DNA from: Leptidea sinapis | Lineage: Eukaryota > Arthropoda > Insecta > Lepidoptera > Pieridae | DNA length: 64,000 bases | Assembly (NCBI RefSeq): GCF_905404315.1 | Contig: NC_066272.1 | Location: 682,001 to 746,000, forward strand | Direction of reading: 5' to 3' | Part shown: positions 10,495 through 22,672 of the stretch, piece by piece | How the letters are laid out: each line of letters starts with the position of its first letter | Numbering within the stretch: the stretch's first letter is position 1 | The notes under the pieces: generated by a model | Told to the model about the DNA's origin: nothing | Database searches by the model: none | What the model saw: only the letters and a program-made list of their open reading frames with translations | Position numbers and translations under genes: made by a program

Positions 10495-12365
10495 TATATG
10501 AATAAAACGAAGTACTGTATTTCGCCACCAGACAGTTAACACCTAAATCAATATGTAATTATCTCCATGCATTCAAGACAACCGAAAACAAAATAACTGT
10601 AACTACCAGAGCTGCACTGGATGAAATGAATCGTTTAAGTAACATACGACGTGATGTCTAATCGTGATTTGTTATTGTAGCCGGGCTCGCGGGATCGTGA
10701 TCCCTTTATTAACACTATAAAGATGTTCATGTTTATACAAACAATTACACAGACTAACGGTTGTTTTGTATTGTATGTTTGATTCTATTCCGTTGGTAAC
10801 TTTATAGTCATGGTTTCTTGTTTGTTTATTATTTGGTGGTAATGGCACAATAATTTAAAGTAGTCCACACGTGACCTTAATACATTGATTTCATGAGATT
10901 TGGTCTTAATACGTTATCGAGATAGATCAAAAAATAATATTGATTTAAAATTACGATTATGACGGGGTTTTGAAATGCCAGTATTTACCTGAGCAATTCC
11001 TCCCAGTGCTCCCCATGATATACCAAAATGTACATAATATTTAATCAGATAACTTGATTTGTCGATTGTATGAAGTCAAATAGAAAGATCTTATACTTGG
11101 GAGGTACTATTCATAAGAAAACAAAATAATATTAATGTTGAAGCAAATAAACTCACAACTCAAACTAAGTATAGTAAATTGATTGAAAGCATTGTAATAT
11201 GTTAAATAAGCTTACAAATTACAAATATAATAGGTAAAGGGGATTGACCGAACATGGTTTCGTTTTGTTATCAGAATCAAACTGGTGTCAAAAATTCAAT
11301 TTTCTTAATAAAATTCTCTAAAATACGAAGCTTCACCAGACAAAAATGTAGTTGTAATAAAAAAAAATTGAGACAAAAATGATAAAATAAAAAGTTTTAG
11401 CTTAAAATACTTAAATTTGGATCGCAATGACCTTTAATATGCTTTGCTTTATAATTAAAAGATCAGACGGAACGGTGAAATAGGTGACTGTTCGCTCGTG
11501 AATCCCTAGTCCCTACTGGATAGCCGCGTTGATGTGGCCGCCGTTCATACTATTTATACGAAGAATGCATATTAATAGTATATTGAGCCTTATTTTTATA
11601 CATTTGCGGTTCTTTTCAGTAGGTACTTACCTAGTAGGTATGAGGTCAGACAAAGGTATTGCTTTTTTATTATAAGTAATAACAATGTAATGTTTAACTC
11701 TGATAAAAACCCGATATACAAAAAAATATTTATTTGAAATACGAATCGCTCTACAATCATCTGATATGTTTCAATTTTGTCAAGAATTGTAAACTAATGT
11801 AAACTATACTCGTGAACATTTGAACCCATTTTTTGCAAATACGATGATGATGAACGAAATATGATGATGAAATCAATGCCCTTACTTCGGTGGTCAATCT
11901 CCTTTGATTAAATATAATATGATATTATTAATTTTTAGTAGAGTGGATTTTGTTCTTGACCAGATTTTTATTTACTCTAATACTACTACCTGCTTCGATT
12001 TATTAAAAGGGCTGGTGAATAAATAAGCGATGTTTTTTCGAAGATATTAGCTCAGCATGTGGCATTAGATACAGATTTCTGATAATTATAGTTTACGAGT
12101 ATACTAAATAAATAATTAAAATTCTTTTTGGCCTTATTCTTGCGAAGAACACTGTATTGTTTACGATTTTAAAATCAAAATGACTTTTTGAATATAACAA
12201 CTTATTGCCGAGTGGTAAATACTCTTTCTAAAGAGGTTTATAATATGACTATTTAATTTGTTTTACCGTATTTGTCACACAAATAAATGTATTTCCAGTT
12301 TATAGTCCAATTAAACTCACTCATGCGTGTGCGCAATATGCTAAATGTTTAGCAGTAAATAATAC
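10495..12365. other. No recognisable feature
   Basis: AT-rich DNA; no supported gene or repeat. Confidence 0.5.
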
Positions 12366-12507
12366 TCGGAGAGTTTCTTGCGCCGTTTTATTCTCTCTCA
12401 AAATGTATCTCTGGTGACATTAAAAAGTATTCGAGATACATGATTTCTTATAATAGTAACTGAACTGTGTTATCTTTGCATTAAATATGGCTTCTTGAAC
12501 TTGAATG
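12366..12507 (+). repeat. LINE 3' tail fragment
   Basis: GAGAGTTTCTTGCGCCGTTT near the left and a GGCTTCTTGAACTTGAATG end match the untranslated tail that follows the LINE ORF at 36916-37356 (GAGTTTGTTGCGCCC ... TTTGAATTTGAATA). No coding part remains. Confidence 0.55.
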
Positions 12508-13934
12508 TCTTTGCTTATCTTAATCGCAACCTCATACAAAACAAACATTCATAACAGTACCCGTGGGTGAGGAACTAAACATTTCTGGAATGCAAACAAT
12601 GCCAGCTAAACCATCGACACAGCATTATCAAAATTTGGCAGTTCAATTTCAAACTCAACCGTAACATTGTATTAATAGGAGCTAATTTAAATGATTTATG
12701 ATCGCAATGCGTTCACGATCCGTTAAAGAAATAACGCTTATGTAAATTTAAACGATTATGACGAAGCATTAACTATAGCAGATGATATGTTAATGTAATT
12801 TAAGATTAATTGTTAAGAGATGCGAAGAAAAATTGCTTGTTAGTGACTAGGTGTATATATCATATCGACTGGCAGCGTGAACAAACCAGTTTAAATGTTT
12901 CGTCTGATCAAAGCCGAATAGCAGGCGTAGTGCGGTATGATCTATTGAACAGGTGGGACAATAAGTTTGTATGCAATAACAGAATGATATCATAAAGAGG
13001 ATTTTTTTTTGCAATTTTTCCATACAAACGTTCTCGACTCTTTTCTCCATGTTTTTAACGCTAAATCATTTTTTTTTTTAAATAATATCAATATTATCAT
13101 TATCTTTGTCTCCCTGTTTTCCTTTTATGACATTTTAGTTCTAAAATAGGTACTTTAAAAGAACTTAAATCGGCTTAATCATATATATCAGAAACTGGGG
13201 CGAAGTATGTAAATCTGATAACAATAACTGAAAAATCAAAACAGCCCGATATATAATATTTCTGAACTACTCAACATCAAAAATATCTCTCCAGTTAGTC
13301 AATTTGCGAGGGAGACATTGCCGAGAACAAACTTCTCAGATGCTGTTGTCCTTACGACACTGGTGGCAGGCCCGCGTGAGCGCCACGGAATGTTGTTTAA
13401 GAATTATTAAATGTGAAAAAGGGCTTAGCTTTCCTCTAGACAGAATTTAAAGAGATAAACATTAATGATAATGTTAATCATGTCCACAGGCACATAAGCA
13501 AATTTGCTATAAACAGTGATAATCCTAATATTAACTTATATACTTGCGAAAACTGCCACCAAATTTTTTACAAGTATATGAACAATTAACATTATATAAA
13601 GAAAAGAAAAAATAACAATACAAATGTTAAAAAACAATAAAGAAAGAGATATTAATGCCTTAAAACATGGAAGGATTATTTAATAACTAGAATGATAACA
13701 AACGAGGCAGCAGCGCGATTCGCAAAAAGGAAAGTTCTCAGCAAACGTTATGACGTATTTTCCTAACACTGATATTATGTACTTCCTATATTTTTTTCCG
13801 TGCAAGCTATTTTGGCAGCATTATAACATTGCGAATATATATTTTTACAACGTAGTACCAAAAAGTGTACAAAGCAAATGTGTTACGAAATTCCAAAGAA
13901 TTTTATAAAAAACGTAGGTATATGTTGTAAAGGT
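12508..13934. other. No recognisable feature
   Basis: AT-rich DNA. Frames of about 60 codons on both strands at 12810-13050 overlap and lack domains. A GC-richer patch around 13330-13390 is unassigned. Confidence 0.45.
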
Positions 13935-14062
13935 TCATCATCATCATCAGCCGGAAGACGTCAACTGCTGGACAAAAGCCTTTCCCAAGGATAGCCACGA
14001 CGATCGGTCCTGCGCTGCCCTCATCCAACGTATTCCGGCGATCTTGGCTAGATCGTGGGTCT
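13935..14062 (-). pseudogene. LINE endonuclease/RT ORF, extreme C-terminus
   Basis: On the minus strand the reading RWMRAAQDRSSWLSLGKAF runs to a TGA at 13947-13949, just before a short TGA-repeat tail (ATCATCATCA on plus). This matches the C-terminus of the lepidopteran endonuclease-reverse transcriptase LINE, normally W-D-A-G-x-W-x-x-x-A-x-x-R-x-x-W. The element at 17929 belongs to the same or a related family. Only about 35 codons remain. The very short tail fits RTE-type elements, which end in short tandem repeats. Confidence 0.75.
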
Positions 14063-14079
14063 ACTATCACTGCGTCTTC

Positions 14080-14165
14080 GTACAGTTACTTGTAAAGATT
14101 ACTATAACATAAATGACTTAATAATACCACAGATTGGGAATGGAGCGACTGCCTTCAGGCTATAT
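14080..14165 (+). repeat. Fragment of a second LINE family
   Basis: TACTATAACATAAATGACTT and AGATTGGGAATGGAG are shared with the LINE coding end at 37101-37160 with few changes. It abuts the previous LINE fragment in opposite orientation, so two remnants lie side by side. Confidence 0.7.
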
Positions 14166-15032
14166 AATATTATATTTTATTGTACGCAGTCGGCCGCTCG
14201 TTATAGTATAATACGCGCACGATAGGATGGGATCCGGTCGCCAACTTCGTAACGTCAACTCCGACGATATTTTTAAAATCATTCGTCAACAGAGAAAAGT
14301 TCCGTCGCTGTTTCAACGAGCGGGGGTTATATAAAAGACAAGCTATTATCTTCGACTTCATCTATTAAAATAATTGCCATATCATATATGTTAATCCAGA
14401 TCAAATTTCATTGATTTCAGCTAGTATGGCGTGATTAAGTAACAAACATTCAAACTTTTACGAAAATATTATTATAAATGAACCATAGTCAGCCATGGCT
14501 GATTTTATCTAGTATTTGTATAAAACAATACAGCGACCCGCTAACACGATAGCCTTTCTAAGCAATTTAATCAATTAAATTACGGCAATTCAATATTTAC
14601 AACTATTTAATCCAATAAAACCGAGTCAATATAAATTGTTAGTTATAAAATAATTCAATGAAACAAGTTCTCTAATTAAATTTTCTTGGCGCCATTATGC
14701 CCTTATTTGTTACTAAACACAGCCTATATGGTTTAGTACTTGTACTATTAGGAAGTAACTAGTATTAATGGATTCCACTATGGTGTACGGTTCCACTGGC
14801 GTTTATCTCCTCGATTTTACACCTAATTTCACTTAACAGCTACATGGCAAGATACTTCATGTTTTTAAACTTATTTAATAAAGAAAGTTTCAAATTTGAT
14901 TACAGCGCAGTCAATAAATATATATTTAAATCAAATAGTAGATATCTAATGTGAAGGGAATAATAAAGTATATTTATATTAAATACTAATAATGGAAACC
15001 CGTGTAATTGTAGCTGTATTGAACCCGGCATT
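14166..15032. other. No recognisable feature
   Basis: A GC-richer patch at 14185-14330 gives a 63-codon minus-strand frame with no domain I know; the rest is AT-rich. A CAGCTAGT at about 14418 is not supported as a Helitron end. Confidence 0.4.
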
Positions 15033-15372
15033 CGTTTTTTTTTATGAGAGGGGGCAAACAGGCAAGAAGCTCACGGGATGGGGAGAGGTGAGGCAACCGC
15101 CCATGGACATCCGCAACAACAGGTGTGTCAAGAATTGCGTTGCCGGCCTTTAAGGTGGTATGTATGTATGTATGCTTTTTTTCTTGAAGGTCCCTAAGTC
15201 GTATCTGTTCGGGAAGACCGCTGCCGGTAGTTGATTCCACAATGTGGCTGTGCGAGGCATGAAATTTCGAACAAAACGCGCGGTTGTGGAATGCCAGACG
15301 TCTACGTGATGCGGATGGTACTTTGCACGTAATGTCCGGTGGTGGAATTCGGCCGTTCGTTACGTTCGACAC
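15033..15372 (-). pseudogene. LINE C-terminus and 3' tail (family B)
   Basis: On the minus strand a frame of about 110 codons gives AFHNRAFCSKFHASHSHIV then VESTTGSGLPEQ, a diverged form of the last part of a lepidopteran LINE ORF (arginine-rich stretch, then the W-N-x-LP region). It is followed by the tail with AAGGCCGGCAACGC and CTCACGGGATGGGGAG. It ends at a T-run on plus (A-run on minus). The same tail recurs at 33810 and 35007. A GTAT microsatellite at about 15160 interrupts the tail. The element is 5'-truncated. Confidence 0.65.
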
Positions 15373-17914
15373 ATGCGTTTTGGCGAAATTTACTAACAGT
15401 TCCTCTTCGTTTTTAGTATGTGTATAACTACATTTACCTGAACCTCATATAAAAATGCAGTTACAATCACACTACTTTTAATTCTTTAGTTTTTATTTAA
15501 TTAAATGTGTAACACACGCGTCATCAACAAAAATACTTATGAACATACACATAAATATATATTTGTTGGACGAAATAAGAAGTTATTTAATTTAAAGTCG
15601 ATAATATTTACTTTATATTTAATTCAGCTTTACTTTAGTAAAGGTAAATGTTAATAGAACACGACACATTTTCTACAAATTATCCAGAGGTATAAATTCC
15701 GTTTTTTAATTTATGTTTATATTGGAACTTTTTTCATATACTTTAACTATGTAGAAGTTCTATTATAAATACAAATACAAACTGCTTACAAAAATACTAC
15801 TAGAAAAGGTTTAAAACATTGCTGTCAATCAAACATTCCAGCAGATAGCTTGCTTTAACTTTAACACTTCTGTGTACACAACAGTAGTCTTTTGTTCTAC
15901 GTTTTCGTGTTTATGGACTATTTGAGCGTGCGATTATATTATCACATTGCGTAGTAAGTTTTTATGGCTTTTGCTTCTAGTACTTAGCGTTTAGTCTCAC
16001 GTTTAAACAGTTTGAATGCACGCTATGATGGTTTGAGATTTTAACTAAATATTAGAATGAGAAATTGTCAAGAGGCTTCTGCTGACATCACCGAAGTTCC
16101 GTTCGATGCCCCGGATGCTGTTAATTAAACTAAACTAAATGTTCTTAATTTTTGCTTTATAATCAAATTGATAGTTTCATTTTACGCTCAACTTCAGTCA
16201 GTCAGAACAATTTTATATTTATATTAGCCTTAATTTTGATATGGTTACTATATCTAATAATAATAAGGTAACCTTAACTTTAGTTGAACCCTGGGTTTTG
16301 AGATCCTGGGTTTTATTTATTTATTTATATTTAAATGTCTGATAGACAACGGGAAAAATTGAATCAAGTTATCCAGTTCAATCCAGGACTGGTAAGGCAT
16401 CAATACAGTCAGCAATTCATTTAAATTCATTCCGGTAATCTAAAAGTTGCAAAATTATTTGCTTCAATCTATGTGTAATGCAGTTAGGCAAATTGAGCAG
16501 TTATTTCGTAAGAGTATCAATAGATATAAACAAATGAATATCAATTACGAAGTATTATACACTGATACTAATCTAAACTCAACGAAATATCACAATTTAA
16601 AATCACAAATATTATTAGGTCCAACATTCAGCACTTTAATGGCTATAATCGTATAATTTATACTTTCTACTTGCCCCACGGGAACAGCAAGTAAATTCTA
16701 CTTAAGTGATAAGAGAATAATGATAAGGCTGCGGACAGTAATTGTGGAACAATTGCCAACTGCGGGAAGCTAATTGTCGGTATCTATGATCAGGCTCCCA
16801 AACGGAAGATTTATTTACAAATCTCCGATCTTGGGGGCTGTGCTTACTACGGATAAATAAATTATGTCTGTCTGGTGCCTGAGGTTGCACTTCCGCGTGT
16901 GGGATGTAGATTCACACTTCACAGGCTACATGTGGATACCTGATGGATAAGTCAACGTGCTAATGAGCCCTTGGTCGCAGTTCGCATCACATTGATGGTA
17001 AGAGCTGGCGAGATTCATAGTCAAGTGTGCGTGTGTATTTATTACCAACTATTTCACATAGATTAAGATGTCATAATTTTAGTTTATTTTCGTATTTCGC
17101 TGCGACCGATTCGTACTCTTACGTAAATTTAATTTGTAGGTATATTTAATCGCAGAAGTGAGGAATATCATTTCAAAATTATAACAAACTTTTGAATTCT
17201 GCTTATACCTTGTACAAATACAGCGAAGGAAAGCCAGCGAAAAGTATTCCTTCTCCTTTACTAACCTCGCCATACACTCTTTCTCTCTCGTTCGATAGCT
17301 CTCTTTCGCTGTCGTTCGTTATGTGTAGACCCGGCCTTAGAAACGGCAACGAAAGGCCCTCAATAAAACTGGGTATTTATTGCCTTATAGCTTTAATTTC
17401 ATTAACTGCTTAATATTAAATTGCACAATATGTTCTGGGGGTGGTGTGTTTCACAATAGGGACCAGATGTGGCAAGGTTGGGAGGGAGGTCAAAAAATGA
17501 TGAAGTTCGAGGGACGTATGGATGGCCTCTTACCTTACAGAAGCCTGAACGAACTTACCAGAGTTAACACAATTACCACAACTCATTAATATTTTGAGCG
17601 GAAACATAAAATCAACATTTATTAACATCTTAAATTCGAACTACAAATCACCTCAATCAATCCTACAACGGCCCGAGAAATGTTACTAAATAACAAGCTA
17701 ATTTCTCTTCCCTATAGATGTAAATGTCTCTATTAACTTATCAATGAAGTGACTGAGAGCTACTCTCTCTCCCTCCTTAGATAATTTAACAATAACAAAT
17801 GTCGTGCGTATAAATAAGTAAATAAGCGTGAGAAATATAATAAAATATTTATATTAACACGTCGATACTTTATACTGTATGGGAAATATCAAGAAGATGA
17901 TAATATGTTAAACG
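15373..17914. other. No recognisable feature
   Basis: AT-rich DNA. Short frames at 16447, 16702, 17192 and 17380 lack domains and overlap each other on opposite strands. A mildly GC-richer stretch at 17220-17590 is unassigned. Confidence 0.45.
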
Positions 17915-18352
17915 TAATATAGCTGTGTCATATATCACGACTCACAGACAACAGATGGACGATAAATACAACGAAATGGAAAGGGCAGGTGGGCATTAGA
18001 AAAGTTGGAAGACCGTGTAAGAGGTGGGCTGATGATGTGATTGAATACGCTGGAAAAGACTGGCTAATATTGGGCAAAGACCGAATAGTATGGAAAAAAA
18101 TGGAGGAGGCCTTCACCCAAAGAGGGGCCCATACTACTAATTAAACATTTATTATTAAGAAATAGAAAAAAAATACTAACATAAAACTATTCTCTTTTTA
18201 AATTCTTATAATATTAGTCTTAAGTTAAGTTTACTAACAATAATTATAGGTTTGTTTTAATTTTTAAATTTAGCTTAACTTAATTATGTAATTTAGTATG
18301 GGAATAAAAGGCTTTTTTATTTTTATTTTTATTTTTTATAATATAGCTGTGT
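17915..18352 (+). mobile_element. 5'-truncated LINE with 14-bp target-site duplication
   Basis: The LINE body at 17929-18338 is bounded by two identical copies of TAATATAGCTGTGT at 17915-17928 and 18339-18352. This defines both ends exactly. The body consists of a coding tail, an untranslated region and a TTTTTA-rich terminus (AATAAAAGGC then TTTTTATTTTTATTTTT). Confidence 0.85.
17938..18144 (+). pseudogene. LINE endonuclease/RT ORF, C-terminal fragment
   Basis: This frame reads RLTDNRWTINTTKWKGQ, then GRPCKRWADDVIEYAG, then DRIVWKKMEEAF, ending at a TAA at 18142-18144. It is the conserved C-terminal signature of lepidopteran endonuclease-reverse transcriptase LINEs (G-R-P-x-x-R-W-x-D-D, then W-x-x-x-A-x-x-R-x-x-W-x-x-x-E-E-A). 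The enzyme core and endonuclease were lost by 5' truncation at insertion, as the flanking duplication shows. There are no stops in the remaining frame, so the copy is relatively young. Confidence 0.85.
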
Positions 18353-18867
18353 AACATATTGGTATTATATTATAATCTCGCTCTGTTTGTCTTCATTCAA
18401 GCAATAGGCTTTTTGATATGAATATTTTGTTTACTACATTCCACGCAATCATTATGAGAAAAAATTATATTAGTTACCTCAGACTTATGACTTACTTATA
18501 TGTCAATTGCGAATATCATAATGTTAATAACAGGAGCAAGTATCACTTGTGCCACGTATGTAAGTAATACTCGACTATCACGAGTCAGTAACACTTTCCT
18601 TGTGCAAACTTTAAAAGGATTGTGAAAATATGTTAGATACTATAATATAAACAATACCTTGGCTATGGACCAATCACTACTATGGTTATTTGATATTATT
18701 TATTAATTTGTTCTATAATTTGAATATTTATCGTTCTTCTCAGGTGTCTTCCCTTTTCCGAATGCATGTTAAATGGCTGTCAATAAGTAATTTTGAATAA
18801 ACGATGTACCCATTAAGATTTACAAGACAGCCTCGAGCAAAAATTAAAGTAATATATGTCACATTAC
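18353..18867. other. No recognisable feature
   Basis: AT-rich DNA between the LINE insertion and the family E element. Confidence 0.5.
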
Positions 18868-19475
18868 AGTACGAAACTTACGAAGACTTTGCTCGGATGT
18901 TACATATGTAAAACTTTGCTGAGTGTGTGCTTAGCTTAACTTTGATTTAATTTTTAATACGCCTTTTTATTAGCTTCATACGTATGTTATTATGTAACGG
19001 AATCTTTGAACATGATTTTGACCCTCTTCAAAACGTCGGATTTTCGAAATTTGCCATACTTATTAATGACCAAAAAGAACAAAAAAAAACTAAAAAAATA
19101 CGCTTTTATAGAAAATCCCACGAAAAAATAGAAATTAAATCTTAATAAATTTGAATTAAAAATAGTGTAAGAAAAAAATATTTTATTGTAATAAAAAGCG
19201 TGAGGTGCTTTTCAGGATATTATCAAAATTACACTTCTACTCATATCTGTTCATAAAATATTTCTAACTATTGTTACCATGCACCCCACGCTTTTTTTGC
19301 AGTAAAATCATTTTTTCTTAAACTATTTTTAATTCAAATTGATTTATTTGACAGGTGAAATTATTAGGCTAAAGACAACACAATGCAAAAGGCACCTTGT
19401 TCGTGTTTTATCAAACTTTGCTAAAGATTTACGTAAGTAAAGTCTAAGTACGCTATATACATCTCAGCCTTACAC
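18868..19475. mobile_element. TIR element family E with nested foldback
   Basis: The left end (ACTTTGCTCGGATG, ATGTAAAACTTTGCTGAGTG) and right end (TACGTAAGTAAAGTCTAAGT) are inverted relative to each other and match the ends of the element at 25594-26490. There is no coding sequence. The middle carries an independent palindrome (19146-19346). The exact outer borders and any target duplication are not resolved. Confidence 0.65.
19146..19346. repeat. Inverted repeat, arms of about 62-66 bp
   Basis: The left arm 19146-19207 ends in AAGCGTGAGGTGC and the right arm 19281-19346 starts GCACCCCACGCTTT. Both run out through AATTAAAAATAG and its complement. The arms differ at several positions and small gaps. 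This looks like a small foldback MITE inserted in the family E element, or that element's own centre. Confidence 0.75.
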
Positions 19476-21224
19476 CCAATGTAAAATTCCTTTTAATGAA
19501 TTTGGCAAAACACATTATATGCTTTATTATATTAATAAAAGTCTCTGCAGTGACAAATACGACACAATCGAACACTAGAAAAAAAGACCGTGTCTAATGA
19601 ATTTACAGTTTCTAGAGATGTACCCAAGTCATTAAGTTAAACGTCAAGAAGAAATCAAGTGTGCCGATCCGTTAGACGAACAAAAACTTGTAGTGGGTCA
19701 ATAGCACGGACTTAGGAACATCTTGTGAGTTGTGAGCATTGACGGAAACCACAGATATACTATCTGTTAATTGATATTGAAATGTGCATTTTAATATTTG
19801 ATTAATAAAATTTAAGCTTCACTTGAATACTTTTTAAGCTAATTTTACGATAAGACTACAATACATATACAATATTTTTTTCTACTCCTCTGCTTTTATT
19901 TGTCAATAATATAGCCACGATCAGTAATATAATAAATAATTAAGTCTTTGAAAAAGTCAATAATTTATGGCCTAAAAAACCATTGTTTTTTACTGTACTT
20001 AAATGTCGCCAAAAGAGCAAAAATTCTTGGTGCCACAGACAACTATATCTAGGTTCGGTATGGTAGGTTCATATTAATATTAGGTAATATGTTATGCGTA
20101 CTATATCACAAACATAATATTTAAGTCATTAGACCTTTTAATGTGAACTTAAGAAAATTTTTTTTACATATAATTTACCAAGATGCTGGTAGGTATATTA
20201 TATTCTGTAACTTTCACATTTTCCACGTTTGCTGTATAGTATGGGTGTACCTTTGCCATTCCTTAAAGTAAAAACTTATATTATTTATACGTCTACACTA
20301 TGACAACTGTTAAAACGTCGAAAAAAATAGGCCTTAGAACTAATCTCTATTTTGAGCAATTCACACACACTAACACAAAGTGTAATACAAATCACGAGTG
20401 AAAGGCGTAGATTGTCACGCTCACTAAACTAATATTCCTGGCCTGTTTTATCGGTTGTCTAACAGCAAGAGACTATAGAGTAGATAGCTAGACGTATAAA
20501 TTATCTAAGAGAAAAAATAAAACCACCACAGAGATAAGTAGTTACATTTCGCGGCCATCTATAAACTTATGTTTTTTTTTAATATTATGCTGGTAGTACT
20601 TATTAGGATACAAAACGAGGGTATATCTCTTAATTCAATATGTGCAAATGGAACGTCCTGAAGGTCGAACATCACGTTCCAACATTCCGGACGTACAGGG
20701 AAGAATATGTTGTGTATTAAAATGAATATGGAGATATTAAATATTTCATTTTCGTTAAAAATATTACACCACACCCACTTTCCAAATTCAAACACAATAG
20801 ACAACAGTCCAGTTCTCAAACTGCCCTATATTTCCAATCATACATCACTTCACAAATGACACTTTGAACAACCAATAAAACCATAATATCTGACATCAAT
20901 ATAAATCGACTTTCAGATACGATGTGAATGGTTAACGTTAACTGAGTAATCAAAGCTGAGCTAATATTGGTTTTACTAAATCGTGATTTTAGCGAGTTCA
21001 GAGTTCAAATAACCTTAAGTAAATAGGTGAATGGCGTAAATACGTACTCACCTAGGTAGATATTATTGTGAGATGGAAAATATTACTGTTCTAGTACACG
21101 GTATTAAACTATTACTATAAATTAGATTTCAATCAGATGATGTCAACATATTACATATTTTTTTTAAGTTTTTCTCTGATTGTGACATTAAATTGAAATA
21201 CAAAAATTTTCTTTTCAAAATAGG
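19476..21224. other. No recognisable feature
   Basis: AT-rich DNA. The 86-codon minus-strand frame at 20559-20819 shows no domain, and I do not call it. Confidence 0.45.
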
Positions 21225-21331
21225 ATTTTAAATCACTTATTGGACGTGAAAAACTACCGCCAACATTATACTCGTACGAAACGTTTAAACGTAAATATGG
21301 GCCGTGGTGAGACATTGACGGGTCAAGCTAG
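21225..21331 (+). mobile_element. Helitron-like 3' end / related repeat
   Basis: TTTTAAATCACTTATTGGAC and an ACTACCGCC block are shared with 50957-50998. The sequence then runs to GACGGGTCAAGCTAG followed by T, similar to the CTAG|T ends of the other Helitron-like elements. The 5' border is not identified. Confidence 0.5.
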
Positions 21332-22089
21332 TATATTATTTGGAATTGAAATTAAGACCTAAGTAGGTACGTCTTTTATCTTGATTAAAATCTAAAAGAA
21401 AAATCAAATAATTAAAAAAAGATGATGTTTATTTCAAACTTTCACATCTGCTGAATCAGCTTGAGGCAAAATGTCTTCAAAGTCCAATTTAATTGTTAGA
21501 TTGGGACGCGTAACACTGGGTTGCATAATTGATTACAATACAAAAGTAATTTAACACATTACGTTATTAGATACAACTTAATTTAAATTATAATAGAGCT
21601 TCGACTAACTATTAATAATATTTAATCACCATTCATCACGCAATTGCATCGATCATTAATGTTGCTAATCGTATTTCTAATAAGTTCACATTTTAAGTGA
21701 GTAACTTTAACGAATATTTGTTTGAAAACTGTTTTAGTAAAATTTACCTTAAATAATAATTTTGATTTACTTTTATTTTTAATATATTTTTATTAATTCA
21801 CCTTGCTAAAAGCGTAGTAACCTAGTTAACTACATAATTAATTGATGATGCCTTTAAAAAATCCCACTTTGTTAATCTATAAAAAGTATGATAGCGCTTA
21901 TTATGAAATTTGAAGTAATAGATTTATACTTTCAGACGTATGGTTGGATCTCTTGTCGTAATTTATTTGGTAAAATATCAAGATTGTTTGAAAGGCTATG
22001 TTAATTTCAAACGGGAAGACCATTTTCAACTGTCTGTCTTGTAGAGTCGTTTTGGGAAAATGGGTACCTACTGTAGATATATAGTATCA
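21332..22089. other. No recognisable feature
   Basis: AT-rich DNA, no supported feature. Confidence 0.5.
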
Positions 22090-22385
22090 AATACCAGTCG
22101 AGCGGGCGTTGTTAGGGTGCCGTACTCACAGGGTAAACATCCTATTGCTAAGACTCCGCTGTGTGTCCACCTGTCTGTCTGTCCGTCTGTCAACAGGCTG
22201 TATTGATGTATCTCACGCATCGTAATACTTAGACGATTGAAATTCTTGAAAAAATTGAAATTCACAGATGTTCTGCTGCCGCTATAACAACAAATACTGA
22301 AAAACAGAATAAAATTATTGTTTAAGAGGGCTTTCATACAATAGACGTGATTTTTTTGCTCATTTTCAATTGACTTTAATAACAG
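22090..22385 (+). repeat. Dispersed repeat family C (GTCTGTC type)
   Basis: Begins with GGGTGCCGTACTCACAGGGT, then ACTCCGCTGTGTGTCCACCT, a CTGTCTGTCCGTCTGTCA run, CAGGCTGTATTGATG, and CTGCCGCTATAACAACAAAT. This order is typical of a widespread insect DNA repeat. The 113-codon minus-strand frame here is a shadow. Non-autonomous; superfamily unknown. Confidence 0.65.
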
Positions 22386-22672
22386 CAGGTGGACGCTTGA
22401 AATATTCACAGAATGTTTAGTTAAATATTTAGATAAATATTCACTTTAAAATTAATAACTTAATTAAAACAAAACATATTTTAGGAGGATTTCCATACAA
22501 CTAAAACGGGTTTTTGAATATTGAGTGTTCGAAGACAAAGAGGAGTCGTCGCGTATAATTAACTAGTCACTATCGACAATCTGTTACTTTTATTTTGGCA
22601 AGAACTCAATCGAATAATATTACAATATAAAACTATGCATTGAATATTTTTTTGAACTATACATATAATATA

